Shown here in pieces: positions 16,586-26,191 of a stretch of DNA of 64,000 nucleotides (positions are counted from its first letter, which is position 1; every line of letters begins with the position of its first letter). The translations under genes were made by a program, and so were the position numbers. The stretch lies in NCBI GenBank assembly GCA_021204905.1, contig JAJPYN010000008.1:248001-312000 (forward strand), in the 5' to 3' direction. This DNA is from Prevotella sp. GTDB taxonomy: Bacteria > Bacteroidota > Bacteroidia > Bacteroidales > Bacteroidaceae. The notes below the pieces were generated by a model that saw only the letters and a list, made by a program, of their open reading frames with translations, had not been told where the DNA came from and ran no database searches.

Positions 16586-17164
16586 TCATCGCATGCCTCC
16601 GCCCATATCGCCCGGCGGCGGTCCCTGCGGCGCTCCGCCCTGCCCTCCTCGCGGCGGCCTTCCGCCCGGTCCGCGCTGCATCTCTTTCTGCTTGGCGCGC
16701 GCCTCTTTCTCGGCCTTCTTCGCCTCTTTCAGCTCCTCCTTCGTGGCGCGATTGGCCTCCGCGAGCTCATCGGCGGCGGACACGGCCTCGAACTGGAAAT
16801 CAGACGCGGGCACGTATTTTATGATGTATGTTACGCCGCGCTTCGTGTAGCGATTTTTAAGTTTAACAATATTTTTTTCAGCTTGTTTGCGTTTTTCGTA
16901 AAACATTATGACGCAAGTAGGGTTTTCGACGCCTTGCTCGAGGAGGTAGTTGCGCAGTTGATACGAGTAGGTAGAGCGCGAATAAAGAAATTTAGTTTTT
17001 TTATCAATCCACGCCGAATCGAGCTGCATGATGTCGGTCAGGTAAACCGTCGAGTCGTTGAAACAGAACGAGAAGCCATACACGAAAAGCGTCGCGGGAC
17101 TCGGCACAGCGCGGCATACAGCGGTCGCGGCAAGCATCAAACCCAGTAAAATCGTCTTACGCAT
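16586..17164 (-). CDS. Secreted small protein with Gly/Pro-rich tail, function unknown
   Basis: 192 residues from MRKTILLGLMLAATAVCRA, a clear signal peptide; this start is chosen because the upstream Mets only prefix it. The mature part is a small domain with one Cys in NPTCVIMFYEKRK. It is followed by a charged helix (about 145-168, Glu/Lys-rich) and a disordered Gly/Pro/Arg tail. I do not recognise the family. It lies 33 bp after the sigma-factor gene on the same strand and may be co-transcribed with it. Confidence 0.6.
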   Translation of the reverse strand: MRKTILLGLMLAATAVCRAVPSPATLFVYGFSFCFNDSTVYLTDIMQLDSAWIDKKTKFLYSRSTYSYQLRNYLLEQGVENPTCVIMFYEKRKQAEKNIVKLKNRYTKRGVTYIIKYVPASDFQFEAVSAADELAEANRATKEELKEAKKAEKEARAKQKEMQRGPGGRPPRGGQGGAPQGPPPGDMGGGMR

Positions 17165-17197
17165 CGAGTGTATCATTTTATATGTTAACAATCCTTT

Positions 17198-17857
17198 TTA
17201 TTTTGTTGAACCCTCCGCCCCGGCTAAGGCGCGCATTTCGTGCAACCGGCGCAGCGCACGCTTGCGGATTTGCCTCACCCGTTCGCGCGTCAAACCGAAG
17301 CGTTCGGCCGTCTCGCGCATCGTGAGTTGCTCCTCGCCGATGCCGAAACATGCAGCCAGCACAAGGCGTTCGCGCGCAGGCAGTACTGCGAGTGCGGCCT
17401 TTAATTCATCCTCGTCGAGACCGTCGAAATCGCCCGTCGCGCCCTGTCTGCCGAACTGCCGGTTGTCCATGTCGCCGCTCTTGACGCGCACGCTGTCGTC
17501 GGGGCAAAACGCCTGCATCGCCTTGCGCACAGGCCACACGGCGAACTGCGAAAACCGCAAGCCGCGCCGCGCGTCGAACCGTTCCGCAGCACGCAGCAGC
17601 GCGATGTTGCCCTCGTTCACAAGGTCGAGCATCGACACGCCCTCCGCCGCATATTGCCGCGCGAGGCTCACCACGAATTTCAGGTTCGCGTTCACCAGCG
17701 CCTCGCGTGCCGACACATCACCGCCGCGCGCCCGTTCCGACAGCTCAAGCTCGCGCTCGTCCGTCAGCGGAACATACGCCGAGATGTCGCGCAGATACCG
17801 CTCCAGCAGCGCATCTTCGCTGTTCTTGTCGATGAAATTTACGCTTTGTTTCGCCAT
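17198..17857 (-). CDS. Shortened sigma-70-family factor (RpoD paralogue)
   Basis: 219 residues. Region 1.2 (about 16-45: LERYLRDISAYVPLTDERE), region 2 (52-115: NANLKFVVSLARQY, DLVNEGNIALLRAAERFD) and region 4 (158-205: LPARERLVLAACFG, then the HTH ETAERFGLTRERVRQIRKRAL) are recognisable. Region 3 is replaced by a short Asp/Gly-rich linker (about 118-155). The region 2.3 melting segment reads FSQFAVWPVRKAM where housekeeping RpoD has a WW pair. The primary Bacteroidota sigma is about 286 residues, so this is an alternative sigma factor with altered promoter opening. It has its own good promoter. Confidence 0.8.
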   Translation of the reverse strand: MAKQSVNFIDKNSEDALLERYLRDISAYVPLTDERELELSERARGGDVSAREALVNANLKFVVSLARQYAAEGVSMLDLVNEGNIALLRAAERFDARRGLRFSQFAVWPVRKAMQAFCPDDSVRVKSGDMDNRQFGRQGATGDFDGLDEDELKAALAVLPARERLVLAACFGIGEEQLTMRETAERFGLTRERVRQIRKRALRRLHEMRALAGAEGSTK

Positions 17858-17877
17858 CGTTTCGAGCCTTTCGATTG

Positions 17878-17907
17878 CAAAGTTAAACGAAACGGGCAGA
17901 AAATCAA
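17878..17907 (-). promoter_or_regulatory. Promoter of the sigma-factor gene
   Basis: Minus strand: TTG (17907-17905), 19-bp spacer, TAACTTTG (17885-17878), about 20 bp before the ATG. Confidence 0.6.
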
Positions 17908-17927
17908 GAAAATTGGCGCGTTTTTAG

Positions 17928-18536
17928 GATATGGCCAGGAAAATCGTGCATTCTAATTTTAGCAAATTCTGTTTAACAAAATTCACATTTCACAATATAA
18001 TTTTTACAATTCTAAGCATTTTGCCAAAACGCATTGGCATAATTTTGCACAGCCGCCCCACCCCGCGAAATTTTTCCAACATTTTTCATCGTTTCACGCC
18101 ATAAGCACGAAATAATATCGTAACTTTGCGCACTCGGAATAGCAACGCCCCGCGTGAAGGCACACAAGGGCGCGGAAACAGTTTGAGAAAATGGATTCGC
18201 CAAAAATCCATACTTACGAAGACCTCTTTCGTAACTGCGTGATTATCAGCACCTTTCGCGATCCCGCAGGATTGGTTTTCGTTGCGTGAACGCTAATTTT
18301 CCGTGTATTGAAGAAAACGCGCCATCTTCGAAAAAACGCCTTTGATTAAAATTAGGAACAGTAGTTCGGCGAGGAATTAAGTACTCGAAAATAATGTTAA
18401 ATTAGCAAGAACTTGGGTGCATTATTTAAGGCCGAAAGCGCACACATAACGTTGCCGTTTATCATTCCTGTTTACAACGTATCATTTAGTTATTAACGAT
18501 TTACAACGCATCTTCAAGTTATTAAGAATCACTTCT
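17928..18536 (+). other. 609-bp AT-rich region before the polysaccharide locus
   Basis: No established gene. A -7 box TAACTTTG lies at 18121-18128, and a 32-codon frame (18191-18289, MDSPKIHTYEDL...) follows it. If transcription starts near 18135, the first glycan gene has a ~400-nt leader, long enough for antitermination control as in Bacteroides capsule loci. No UpxY-type antiterminator gene is present. The leader role is inference. Confidence 0.4.
18121..18128 (+). promoter_or_regulatory. Candidate -7 element of the polysaccharide locus
   Basis: TAACTTTG matches TAnnTTTG, but the -33 box is poor and the first large gene starts 400 bp later. Confidence 0.35.
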
Positions 18537-19688
18537 ATGGGGAGAGTAGATAGTTACACGAAACGCGAGTCGGGAGTAGAGTTGCTAAAGATAGGTGCGA
18601 TTTTTATAATCGTTCTGGAGCACGTTCTCCAAACTTTGTGTCACCAAAACACATTTATTCCATATCACGATTACGCCATTGATTTGAGCCACGCCACAAG
18701 CAACATACAGCTACTTGTGTTAAGTATGTTGCGGATCTCAGGAAGTCTCGGGAACATGATTTTCTTTATATGTTCGGCGTGGTTTCTGCTGGAGAAGAAG
18801 AACAAAAACACAAAGAAAATTTTCTTTATGTTAACGGAAATATGGTTTGTTTCCGTATCAATTTTACTTGTTTCTTGGCTCATAATGGGGGGGGAGAATA
18901 TCGCCAACTCATTAGTATTTAAAAGCTTTTTCCCGACTATATGCAACAACAATTGGTACATGACGTGCTACATCATTTTCTATGCGATACACCCTGCCTT
19001 GAACAAGCTGATTGCCGGAATGAATCAAAGGAACTTGCTTAAAAGTGCCGTCGTATTATGTGGGATGTATGTTCTCATAAATTACGTGAAGCATGGTCCA
19101 ACGTTCTTCTACACAAATTTGATGCTGTGGGTGGCCGTCTACTTCATGATTGCCTACATGAAATTCTACTTGAAGGACATGTCGTCAAGCAAGAAAATAA
19201 ACCTCATACTCCTTTTTGTAGGCATATTCGGACACTTCGGACTGGTGGCACTGACAAATTTTATGGAATTGAGGTTCGGCTTCCCGTCGGGGCAACTTTT
19301 ATACTGGGATAAAAATTGCAGTCCGTTTGTTATCCTAATTGCGGTGTCCTTGCTAAACTTTGCCAGGGGTGCGCGATGGAGAAGTTTGATGGTGAACAGG
19401 ATATCCTCCTTGACCCTGCTGATTTACATCGTACACGAGAACATCATAATCAGAACCTATGCGCGACCGCTCATGTGGGAATGGATTTACCAAAATCTGG
19501 GCTACCAGTACATTCTGCTGTGGGCAGTCCTTTGTGCGGTGGGGATATTCGTCCTTACAACATTGTTGTCGCTGCTATGGCAAATATTCGTCCAAAGCCA
19601 CGTGAGAAAAATAAGCGATAAATTTTATCTGTTGGTGAGACATTTATACAATGCTCTGGAGGCCCGGATGAATGTCCCTTCTAAATAG
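18537..19688 (+). CDS. Membrane acyltransferase (acyltransferase_3 family) with a G8 tract
   Basis: 383 residues, about ten hydrophobic helices. The N-terminal pattern ESGVELLKIGAIFIIVLEHV is the usual first helix of acyltransferase_3 proteins, which O-acetylate surface sugars at the inner membrane. Eight G at 18887-18894 lie in frame (IMGGEN, about codons 117-122). One base more or less gives a stop within about 15 codons, so present length is ON. It is the first gene of the glycan locus, far AT-richer than the sigma gene upstream. Confidence 0.85.
   Translation: MGRVDSYTKRESGVELLKIGAIFIIVLEHVLQTLCHQNTFIPYHDYAIDLSHATSNIQLLVLSMLRISGSLGNMIFFICSAWFLLEKKNKNTKKIFFMLTEIWFVSVSILLVSWLIMGGENIANSLVFKSFFPTICNNNWYMTCYIIFYAIHPALNKLIAGMNQRNLLKSAVVLCGMYVLINYVKHGPTFFYTNLMLWVAVYFMIAYMKFYLKDMSSSKKINLILLFVGIFGHFGLVALTNFMELRFGFPSGQLLYWDKNCSPFVILIAVSLLNFARGARWRSLMVNRISSLTLLIYIVHENIIIRTYARPLMWEWIYQNLGYQYILLWAVLCAVGIFVLTTLLSLLWQIFVQSHVRKISDKFYLLVRHLYNALEARMNVPSK
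18887..18894 (+). repeat. Poly-G tract (G8) in the first acyltransferase
   Basis: ATG-GGG-GGG-GAG in frame. G7 or G9 would terminate the frame soon after. Confidence 0.9.
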
Positions 19689-19771
19689 TTTGACCCTCCA
19701 TAAAATTTCCCCAATTGGTTGGTGAGAAAATTATTATGAACTATATTTGTTTAAATTAATATGATACTCAA

Positions 19772-20848
19772 ATGAAAAAGATTAAAGAATTACTAAAAAA
19801 ATGCGAAATACTTCACTACTTGGTGGTTGCAATTAAGGGGTATAGGAAAGAAGAAATCCGGGACTATTTGTTGAAAACAAAAAAACATCAATATCTATGT
19901 TTACACAATTGGGACAATTACGGGGCAAAGCCGCTATATTATATCAAAGTAGGGACTAGGGCAAGAGGTTTTTTTGCAATGTTGCTTGAAACACTTGATG
20001 CCCTAGTATTTGCAGACATGTTGGGGCTAGAAAGCGTCATAGAATATTCCAATGAATGCATGTATGCGAGCAAAGGAGACGGCATGGATCCACGAAGAGT
20101 ATTTGATTATTATTATCGCCAACCATTCATTGGGAAAATAGAAAGTTTAAGCGAGCAAAAATATATAAACTATGACCCAATGCATCGGGAATACGCATAT
20201 TCCGGCTTGTCAAATCCGGATGTATGCAACACATATGTTTTTAATGACGAGGACAACAATATATACATTCAACGGGTGTCGGAAATGTATAAAAAACACA
20301 TCAGGTTCAACAATCGCACAAAGGAATACCTAGATAAAAACATAAACAAAATGCTCGCATCAAAAAAAACGCTGGGAGTACATGTGAGAGGCGGAGAATG
20401 GAGAATCCCTGTGAAAGGGCATCCGATGCCAGTGTCGCTAGATGAGCATATCGAACATGTGAAAGAAGTTTTTAACAAATATCAGTTTGAGCAGATTTTT
20501 TTAGCATCAGACGAGAAGGATGCCATCGAGAGATTCAAGAAAGAATTTGGGAGCAAGGTCGTTTATTATGAGGACACGTTCAGGGGGGAGGCCGGACATT
20601 GGATTCTCAGTGAACATAGCAGCAGGGAAAACCACAACTATCTTTTGGGGCTGGAAGTGCTGCGGGATGCCGAGACCATGGTACACTGCCAGGGGCTGAT
20701 AGCTGGACTATCCAACGTAAGTTTTTACGTACAGATGAAAAAGAAAGTTCTGAATGAAGAATTTGAATATGCAAGTATAACAAGCAAGGGGGTTAACCAA
20801 AAAGGTCGTATAGCACGAAAAGTAGCAATAGAGGAGTTGTCAAGGTGA
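19772..20848 (+). CDS. Fucosyltransferase-like glycosyltransferase
   Basis: 358 residues, soluble. LGVHVRGGEW (201-210) resembles the HxR donor-binding motif of the GT-B fucosyltransferase superfamily (GT11/GT23/GT65-like), followed by the IFLASDEKDAIERF segment also typical of that group. The chain is longer and more diverged than classic NodZ/FUT8 proteins, so the donor sugar (GDP-fucose) is inferred only. It is coupled to the next gene by a GTGA overlap. Confidence 0.6.
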   Translation: MKKIKELLKKCEILHYLVVAIKGYRKEEIRDYLLKTKKHQYLCLHNWDNYGAKPLYYIKVGTRARGFFAMLLETLDALVFADMLGLESVIEYSNECMYASKGDGMDPRRVFDYYYRQPFIGKIESLSEQKYINYDPMHREYAYSGLSNPDVCNTYVFNDEDNNIYIQRVSEMYKKHIRFNNRTKEYLDKNINKMLASKKTLGVHVRGGEWRIPVKGHPMPVSLDEHIEHVKEVFNKYQFEQIFLASDEKDAIERFKKEFGSKVVYYEDTFRGEAGHWILSEHSSRENHNYLLGLEVLRDAETMVHCQGLIAGLSNVSFYVQMKKKVLNEEFEYASITSKGVNQKGRIARKVAIEELSR

Positions 20849-22296
20849 AGAAGTCATATAGGAATCTCAAGGTCAATATGGCCTTAAATTCGATACAAGG
20901 GGTAATGTCTGTCATTTTCCCCTTAATTACATTTCCGTATGTTTCGAGAATTCTTGGTGTAGAAAACCTCGGCAAATACAATTTTTCTGTTTCATTAATT
21001 AGCTATTTTGTTCTGCTTGCAGGTTTGGGAGCCTCGGATTATGCTCGGCGGGAAGGCGCGAAAGTTCGTGATGAGAGGCAAGGTTTCAACCAGTTTGCGA
21101 ATGAAGTATTTTCAATTAATATTTTATCCACTATTCTTTCTTATGTTTTTTTGTTCATATATCTAAGTTACAGCACCAAAGTGCAGGACTATTCGGGAAT
21201 AGTTTTGGTTCTATCACTCAATGTTCTATTGGGTACTATTGGGGTAAATTGGATATTTGCCGTCTATGAGGACTATCTGTACACCACGCTTCGTTATATT
21301 ATTTTTCATTTGTTTTCTATTGCAATGCTTTTTCTTTTTGTGAAGGGAGAAAACGATTTGATTAAATACGTATGGATATCAGTCATTGCATCAGGTGGTG
21401 CAAATCTGCTGAACTTCATATATTCAAGAAAATATTGCAATTTAAGAATAGTATTTCACGCTGGCATGACAAGGCATTTGAAACCGATTATGATATTTTT
21501 TGCTTCTGTGGTTTCTGTTACTATATATGTTCATTCCGACACAACCATCTTAGGATATATGACAGATGATTACCATGTAGGGTTGTATAGTGTCTCGGTT
21601 AGAGTATATGCGATTGTAAAATCTATTCTTGCTTCAGCTATAGTAGTGTCAATAGCACGGTTGAGCAATATGGTTGGTCAAAAGAACTTCTCGGGATACA
21701 ACAATACGGCATCCGGAGTATATCAAACAATCTTGACGTTAGTTCTTCCCGTAATGATAGGTCTACTGATTTATAGTAAAGAAATCATTTTGCTAATTAG
21801 CGGCGAAGAATACATTGGAGCGGAATTGTCCTTGCAACTATTGGGCTTTGCAATGATAACTTATTTGTTCGCCTATTTTTGGGCTCAATGTGTCATGGTG
21901 CCAAACGGTAGGGAATGGGCAGTATTTGTCATCACTGTTGTCAGCGCGGTCTTGAACGTTGGCTTGAATTTGCTGTTAATACCATTCTTCCAACAAAACG
22001 CGGCAGCATTTACAACGTTTATCTCTGAGGGTTGCACGGCTGTTTGTTGTATGGTGATAGGATACAAATATGTCAAACTAAATGGGGTAAAATCTACATT
22101 TTTCAAGACTTTAGCAGGATGTTTCTTAATAGTTATAATTGCCGTGCCGATGAAACTTTTCATAGCCAATAGCATGGTGAGAATCCTCAGCGCCGTGGTA
22201 GTATCGGGATTGGCTTATCTGATTTGTGAAGTTATGCTGAGGAACAAGGCATTAAACTTCGTGACAAATAGAATATTGAAGAAAAATCAAAGATAA
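20845..22296 (+). CDS. Oligosaccharide-unit flippase (Wzx, MOP superfamily)
   Basis: 483 residues, about 12-14 membrane helices. The start NMALNSIQGVMSVIFPLITFPYVSRILG is typical of polysaccharide flippases, which turn the lipid-linked repeat unit to the periplasmic side. GTG is the start, in a GTGA overlap with the preceding gene. It is the intact flippase of the locus; a second one survives only as a fragment at 25469-26191. Confidence 0.88.
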   Translation: MKKSYRNLKVNMALNSIQGVMSVIFPLITFPYVSRILGVENLGKYNFSVSLISYFVLLAGLGASDYARREGAKVRDERQGFNQFANEVFSINILSTILSYVFLFIYLSYSTKVQDYSGIVLVLSLNVLLGTIGVNWIFAVYEDYLYTTLRYIIFHLFSIAMLFLFVKGENDLIKYVWISVIASGGANLLNFIYSRKYCNLRIVFHAGMTRHLKPIMIFFASVVSVTIYVHSDTTILGYMTDDYHVGLYSVSVRVYAIVKSILASAIVVSIARLSNMVGQKNFSGYNNTASGVYQTILTLVLPVMIGLLIYSKEIILLISGEEYIGAELSLQLLGFAMITYLFAYFWAQCVMVPNGREWAVFVITVVSAVLNVGLNLLLIPFFQQNAAAFTTFISEGCTAVCCMVIGYKYVKLNGVKSTFFKTLAGCFLIVIIAVPMKLFIANSMVRILSAVVVSGLAYLICEVMLRNKALNFVTNRILKKNQR

Positions 22297-22306
22297 AAAC
22301 ACACAG

Positions 22307-23521
22307 ATGCGATATCTAATATTGGGAGCCGGCCCTTCGGGACTGGCTTTTGCGAACATGCTGAAAAAAGCGGGAGAAACGAGCTTCCTGGTGCTGGAGC
22401 GCGAGAACGAGGCGGGAGGCCTGTGCCGGAGCGCGGAAGTTGACGGTGCTCCTTTCGACATCGGAGGCGGGCATTTCCTGGATGTGCGCCGGCCATGGGT
22501 AAACGAATTCCTTTTTGGATTCATGCCCGAGAACGAATGGGACAAGTATGACCGCGACAGCCGTATCGCCATTAAAGGGAACGTAATCAGCTATCCCATC
22601 GAAGCGAATATATGGCAAATGGATTTGAGCAACCAAGTAGAATACCTGAAATCAATTGCCGTTGCCGGATGCAACCTTGGCAAGGAAATGCCGAAAAGTT
22701 TCGTGGATTGGATTTATTGGAAATTGGGTTCCAAAATTGCAACCGATTATATGATTCCTTACAATCAAAAAATGTTCGGCAAGGAATTGAATCAGTTGGG
22801 AACCTATTGGCTGGAAAAGCTTCCTAACGTAAGTTTCGAGGAAACCCTGCTTAGCTGTCTGACGAAAAAAGCATACGGGAAACAACCGGGGCATACCCAA
22901 TTTTATTATCCGAAGAAATACGGCTATGGCGAACTGTGGCTTCGCATGGCGGCTGCGATAGAAGGAAATATTGAATATGGGAAAACCGTGGCCGGCATTG
23001 ACTTTGTCACAAGGTCTGTAACCACCGAAGACGGATGTACATATCAAGCCGACAAAATTGTTACCACGATTCCATGGATGGAGTTTAAAACGATTACGGG
23101 CATGCCGGAAGACCTTCACAAAAGCATCGGCGAACTGAAGTTCAGCTCAATCCAGACTGAATATTTTGAAGAAGATCTGGATACGGATGCGCAATGGATC
23201 TATTTCCCCGACCCGGCTTTGTCCTATCACAGGATCCTTGTCCGTAGCAACTTTTGTCCGAACAGCCATGGCTATTGGACGGAAACCAACAGTGAACGCA
23301 TAGAAAAAGGCAAGGTCGACAGCCACTTCAAATATATGAATGAGTATGCATACCCGCTTAATACGATTGACAAACCGCTTATTATGGATAGGCTGCTCTC
23401 ATGGAGTGCGGAGCATGGCGTGTACGGTTTGGGACGATGGGGCGAACACCAGCATTATAATTCGGATGTGAGTGTTGGTTTGGCAATGGATTTGGCAAAG
23501 AAGCTAATGCATGGTAATTAA
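22307..23521 (+). CDS. FAD-dependent oxidoreductase (protoporphyrinogen-oxidase/UGM-like)
   Basis: 404 residues. GAGPSGLAFANML (7-19) is the FAD Rossmann motif and LERENEAGGLCRS (30-42) the following GG-type motif of amine-oxidase-like flavoproteins. FDIGGGHFLDV fits the UDP-galactopyranose-mutase-like branch. Members in polysaccharide loci act on nucleotide sugars or lipid-linked intermediates, but no specific reaction can be named. It starts 10 nt after the flippase. Confidence 0.7.
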   Translation: MRYLILGAGPSGLAFANMLKKAGETSFLVLERENEAGGLCRSAEVDGAPFDIGGGHFLDVRRPWVNEFLFGFMPENEWDKYDRDSRIAIKGNVISYPIEANIWQMDLSNQVEYLKSIAVAGCNLGKEMPKSFVDWIYWKLGSKIATDYMIPYNQKMFGKELNQLGTYWLEKLPNVSFEETLLSCLTKKAYGKQPGHTQFYYPKKYGYGELWLRMAAAIEGNIEYGKTVAGIDFVTRSVTTEDGCTYQADKIVTTIPWMEFKTITGMPEDLHKSIGELKFSSIQTEYFEEDLDTDAQWIYFPDPALSYHRILVRSNFCPNSHGYWTETNSERIEKGKVDSHFKYMNEYAYPLNTIDKPLIMDRLLSWSAEHGVYGLGRWGEHQHYNSDVSVGLAMDLAKKLMHGN

Positions 23522-23977
23522 CTGGAAGCTATTGCAGTTAAATGCATTTATGTAAATGTTACAAGTTAATTCAAGATTTTTGATGGCGTGCTTGCATGGA
23601 CAATTACGTATACGAAAAATCACGTATATAAATTTCTTGCTATTTGCGTATAGATACAGCCCGTTTTTGGTTGTTCGGAAGGCACTGAGAAAAATCATAA
23701 GAAATCGGGTGTATTCTTTTTTTAAGGACAATCACGACTTGTGCAAAGTAAGTTAGGATTAGAGCACACACGGGTTAGCGTTCATAATTATGAACTCAGA
23801 TTTCGCAAGTGAGATATGGGGACATGCATATCATATAGTGGGGTCAAATGTTCTAAGGAAAGATAATCTGGCATACGTATATTTCTACTAATATCCCGGT
23901 ACAGCCAATTTGCATGACACCAACAATTATAGCGACATATTTTTAAAGTTTCTGACATATAATCACAAGACAAATCT
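23522..23977. other. 456-bp gap with only short, unrecognised frames
   Basis: Contains a 66-codon frame (23556-23756) and a 33-codon frame (23790-23891, MNSDFASEIWGHAYH...). Both look like scraps, and neither can be assigned. Given the decayed genes nearby, the stretch is probably remnant coding DNA. Confidence 0.4.
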
Positions 23978-24976
23978 ATGACGAGACCCATTGTTTCTGT
24001 TATCGTTGCTGTTTATAATGTAGAGCAATATATCCGCCAGTGTTTGGATTCTTTGAAAGCGCAGACATATAGCGATTTTGAAGTGATTCTGGTGGATGAC
24101 GGCAGCACGGATGGCAGCGGGAAGATTTGTGACGAATACGCTACCTCCGACAAGAGATTTAAAGTAATACATCAGCCAAATGGCGGTGTTAGCGTTGCCC
24201 GGCAAACAGGTATTGAAAATGCTGCGGGGGAATATACCATCCATGCGGATCCGGACGACTGGACTGCCCCGACAATGCTGGAGGACTTGATAAAAAAGGC
24301 CAAAGATGAAGATGCCGACATGGTAATATTCGATTATTATGCCGTAAGAACTAAACCTCGAATCATACGCCAAAATATTCCTACGCCGATTACAGCTAAA
24401 GAGTTGCAAAAAAAACTATTGGCCGGACAGTTGCACGGAGGTTGTTGTAACAAGTTTATTAGACGCTCGTGTTATGCAGGCATCGGTTTTTATCCAAAGG
24501 AGTTGTGCACCTCCGAGGATGTCCTTTTCTGCCTTCGCGTACTAAATAATGACATTAAAGTAACATATTTGCCAAAAGCACTTTATTTCTATAGGATGCG
24601 TAGGGGCTCTACGACTCATATTTATTCTATGCAAAAATTGAATTCATTTTGCATTCTTTCTAATGAGATTGACAAAGTTCTCGGTCATTCTTACGATGGA
24701 AATTGTAATAGGTTTAAGGTCAGAGCACTGGTTATGTGTCTTATGCTCAAACAGTTCAAAACAATGAAGAATCTGTTTCCAGAAATTCATCAGGACTTAA
24801 TTGCAGAACCGGTCTTTTCGCTGCGGAAGCCCAAATACGCACATGGAAAAGAGTTATCTCTGGCACTGCGAGGATGGCCTAGATTAGCGTATGCATTTGG
24901 TTATGTTCATGAGAATTGTGCTAGATTGGGTGTCGTAGAATTTATAAGAAAAATTTTAAAACACCAAAAAAAATAA
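23978..24976 (+). CDS. Family 2 glycosyltransferase
   Basis: 332 residues. VSVIVAVYNVEQYIRQCLDSL and ILVDDGSTDGSG are the GT2 nucleotide-binding motifs, and ADPDDW (about 90-95) is the DxD-type metal/donor site. A basic C-terminal region likely lies on the membrane face. It adds one sugar to the lipid-linked repeat unit; the donor cannot be told. Confidence 0.9.
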   Translation: MTRPIVSVIVAVYNVEQYIRQCLDSLKAQTYSDFEVILVDDGSTDGSGKICDEYATSDKRFKVIHQPNGGVSVARQTGIENAAGEYTIHADPDDWTAPTMLEDLIKKAKDEDADMVIFDYYAVRTKPRIIRQNIPTPITAKELQKKLLAGQLHGGCCNKFIRRSCYAGIGFYPKELCTSEDVLFCLRVLNNDIKVTYLPKALYFYRMRRGSTTHIYSMQKLNSFCILSNEIDKVLGHSYDGNCNRFKVRALVMCLMLKQFKTMKNLFPEIHQDLIAEPVFSLRKPKYAHGKELSLALRGWPRLAYAFGYVHENCARLGVVEFIRKILKHQKK

Positions 24977-25005
24977 CGCAATATGGAGCAAATTGTGCTC
25001 CCCAA

Positions 25006-25468
25006 ACATGGCTGAAATAGGTTGCCATCACAAAGGTGACATGTTGATCGTCATAGGAGATGATAATGGCGGTAGCCGCTTATTGCAAGGCAGATGTTGT
25101 CAAGTTCCAGAAACGTTGCAACAGGGAATTGCTTACTCCGGAAGAATACAACGCGCCCCGTCCGCATCCGGAGAACTCATACGGAAAGACTTACGGCGAG
25201 CATCGTGAATTTCAAACATTTTCGTTGGACAAGTATTGAGCGGTGCAAGGAGTACGGCATTGAATACTTCATACCCGAGCAAGATGTGACATCTGTCAAG
25301 AAGATATGAACGCTACACGCCAAATTTACAAAGGTTCCATCAGTTTTAACCATAACAAAATATTTGGCGTACTTGTATGACAATTTCGAAGGTGAAATGC
25401 ATCTCTCGTTCGAGATGACCACTTGAGCTTAAGAAGACATAATCATCAATTTCTCGAACAATTTTTAT
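25006..25468 (+). pseudogene. Decayed neuB copy
   Basis: Aligns along its length with the intact neuB at 28806: shared blocks include GGTTGCnATCACAAAGGTGA, TTCCnGAAACGTTGCAACAG and ACAACGCGCCCCnTCCGC. Several frameshifts and stops interrupt it. After the segment matching LSFGMTTREEEEQIIQFF it passes directly into a flippase fragment. It is an old duplicate inactivated by point changes and a deletion. Confidence 0.85.
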
Positions 25469-26191
25469 ACGGCGGTCAAGCCCCAGATTGTGAAGAGTTA
25501 TGCAACCGGCAATATCGACAAGATGAACGAACTGATTATACGGTCCTCGCGGTTCGCGTATTATTTGATACTGTTGATATCCCTTCCCATTTTTCTTAAT
25601 ACGGAACAGATACTTACTTTATGGCTCAAGAACCCGCCCGAATACAGTGTCCTATTCGTGAAGATTATTACGGTGAATGTCCTGCTTGAAGTGTTCAGCA
25701 TGCCGTTGGTGGCAGGGCTGCAGGCAACAGGCAACATAAAAGCATACCAGCTGACCATTTCCGGGTTATACCTGTTCGTCATTCCTGTTTCTTATCTCTT
25801 GCTGAAACTGGGCTGTCCGCCTGCCACACCGATGATTGTCAACCAAACTTTAGTTTTCTTGAGCATAGCGCCGAGGCTCCTGCTGTGCCACCGCCATTAT
25901 CGGCTATCGCTCAGGAAGTATTGCCTGCATGTCATAGGCCATGTTTTTGCCACAACTGCCATTTGCTACTTGGCCGGCATTGAGGTAATCCGTTTCTTCT
26001 CTCCGTCCTCCTCGTTTCAGAGCGTGGCAGTCACGGTGGCCTTGAACATTCTTATTTGTTTGGTTATCATTTTCTTCATAGGATTGACAAGGCAAGAAAG
26101 AATTTATATTATTGAGACTATCAAGAATGCAATTAATAGACGAATGAATTATGGAAAAATCGATTTTAAGAAGGGCCATAAGGAAAATTAA
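25469..26191 (+). pseudogene. C-terminal half of a second polysaccharide flippase
   Basis: From TAVKPQIVKSYATGN onward this reads like the second half of Bacteroides-type flippases (PQIxKSYAxGD, then FYLILLISLPIFLNTEQILTLWL). The N-terminal ~280 residues are missing, replaced by the neuB remnant in the same frame. A GTG at 25490 could give a 233-residue protein, but half a transporter is unlikely to work. Its end overlaps the next gene by 41 nt. Confidence 0.75.

Noticed and set aside
23556..23756. 66-codon frame after the oxidoreductase gene
   Set aside because: No recognisable domain and no clear translation start; probably a remnant.
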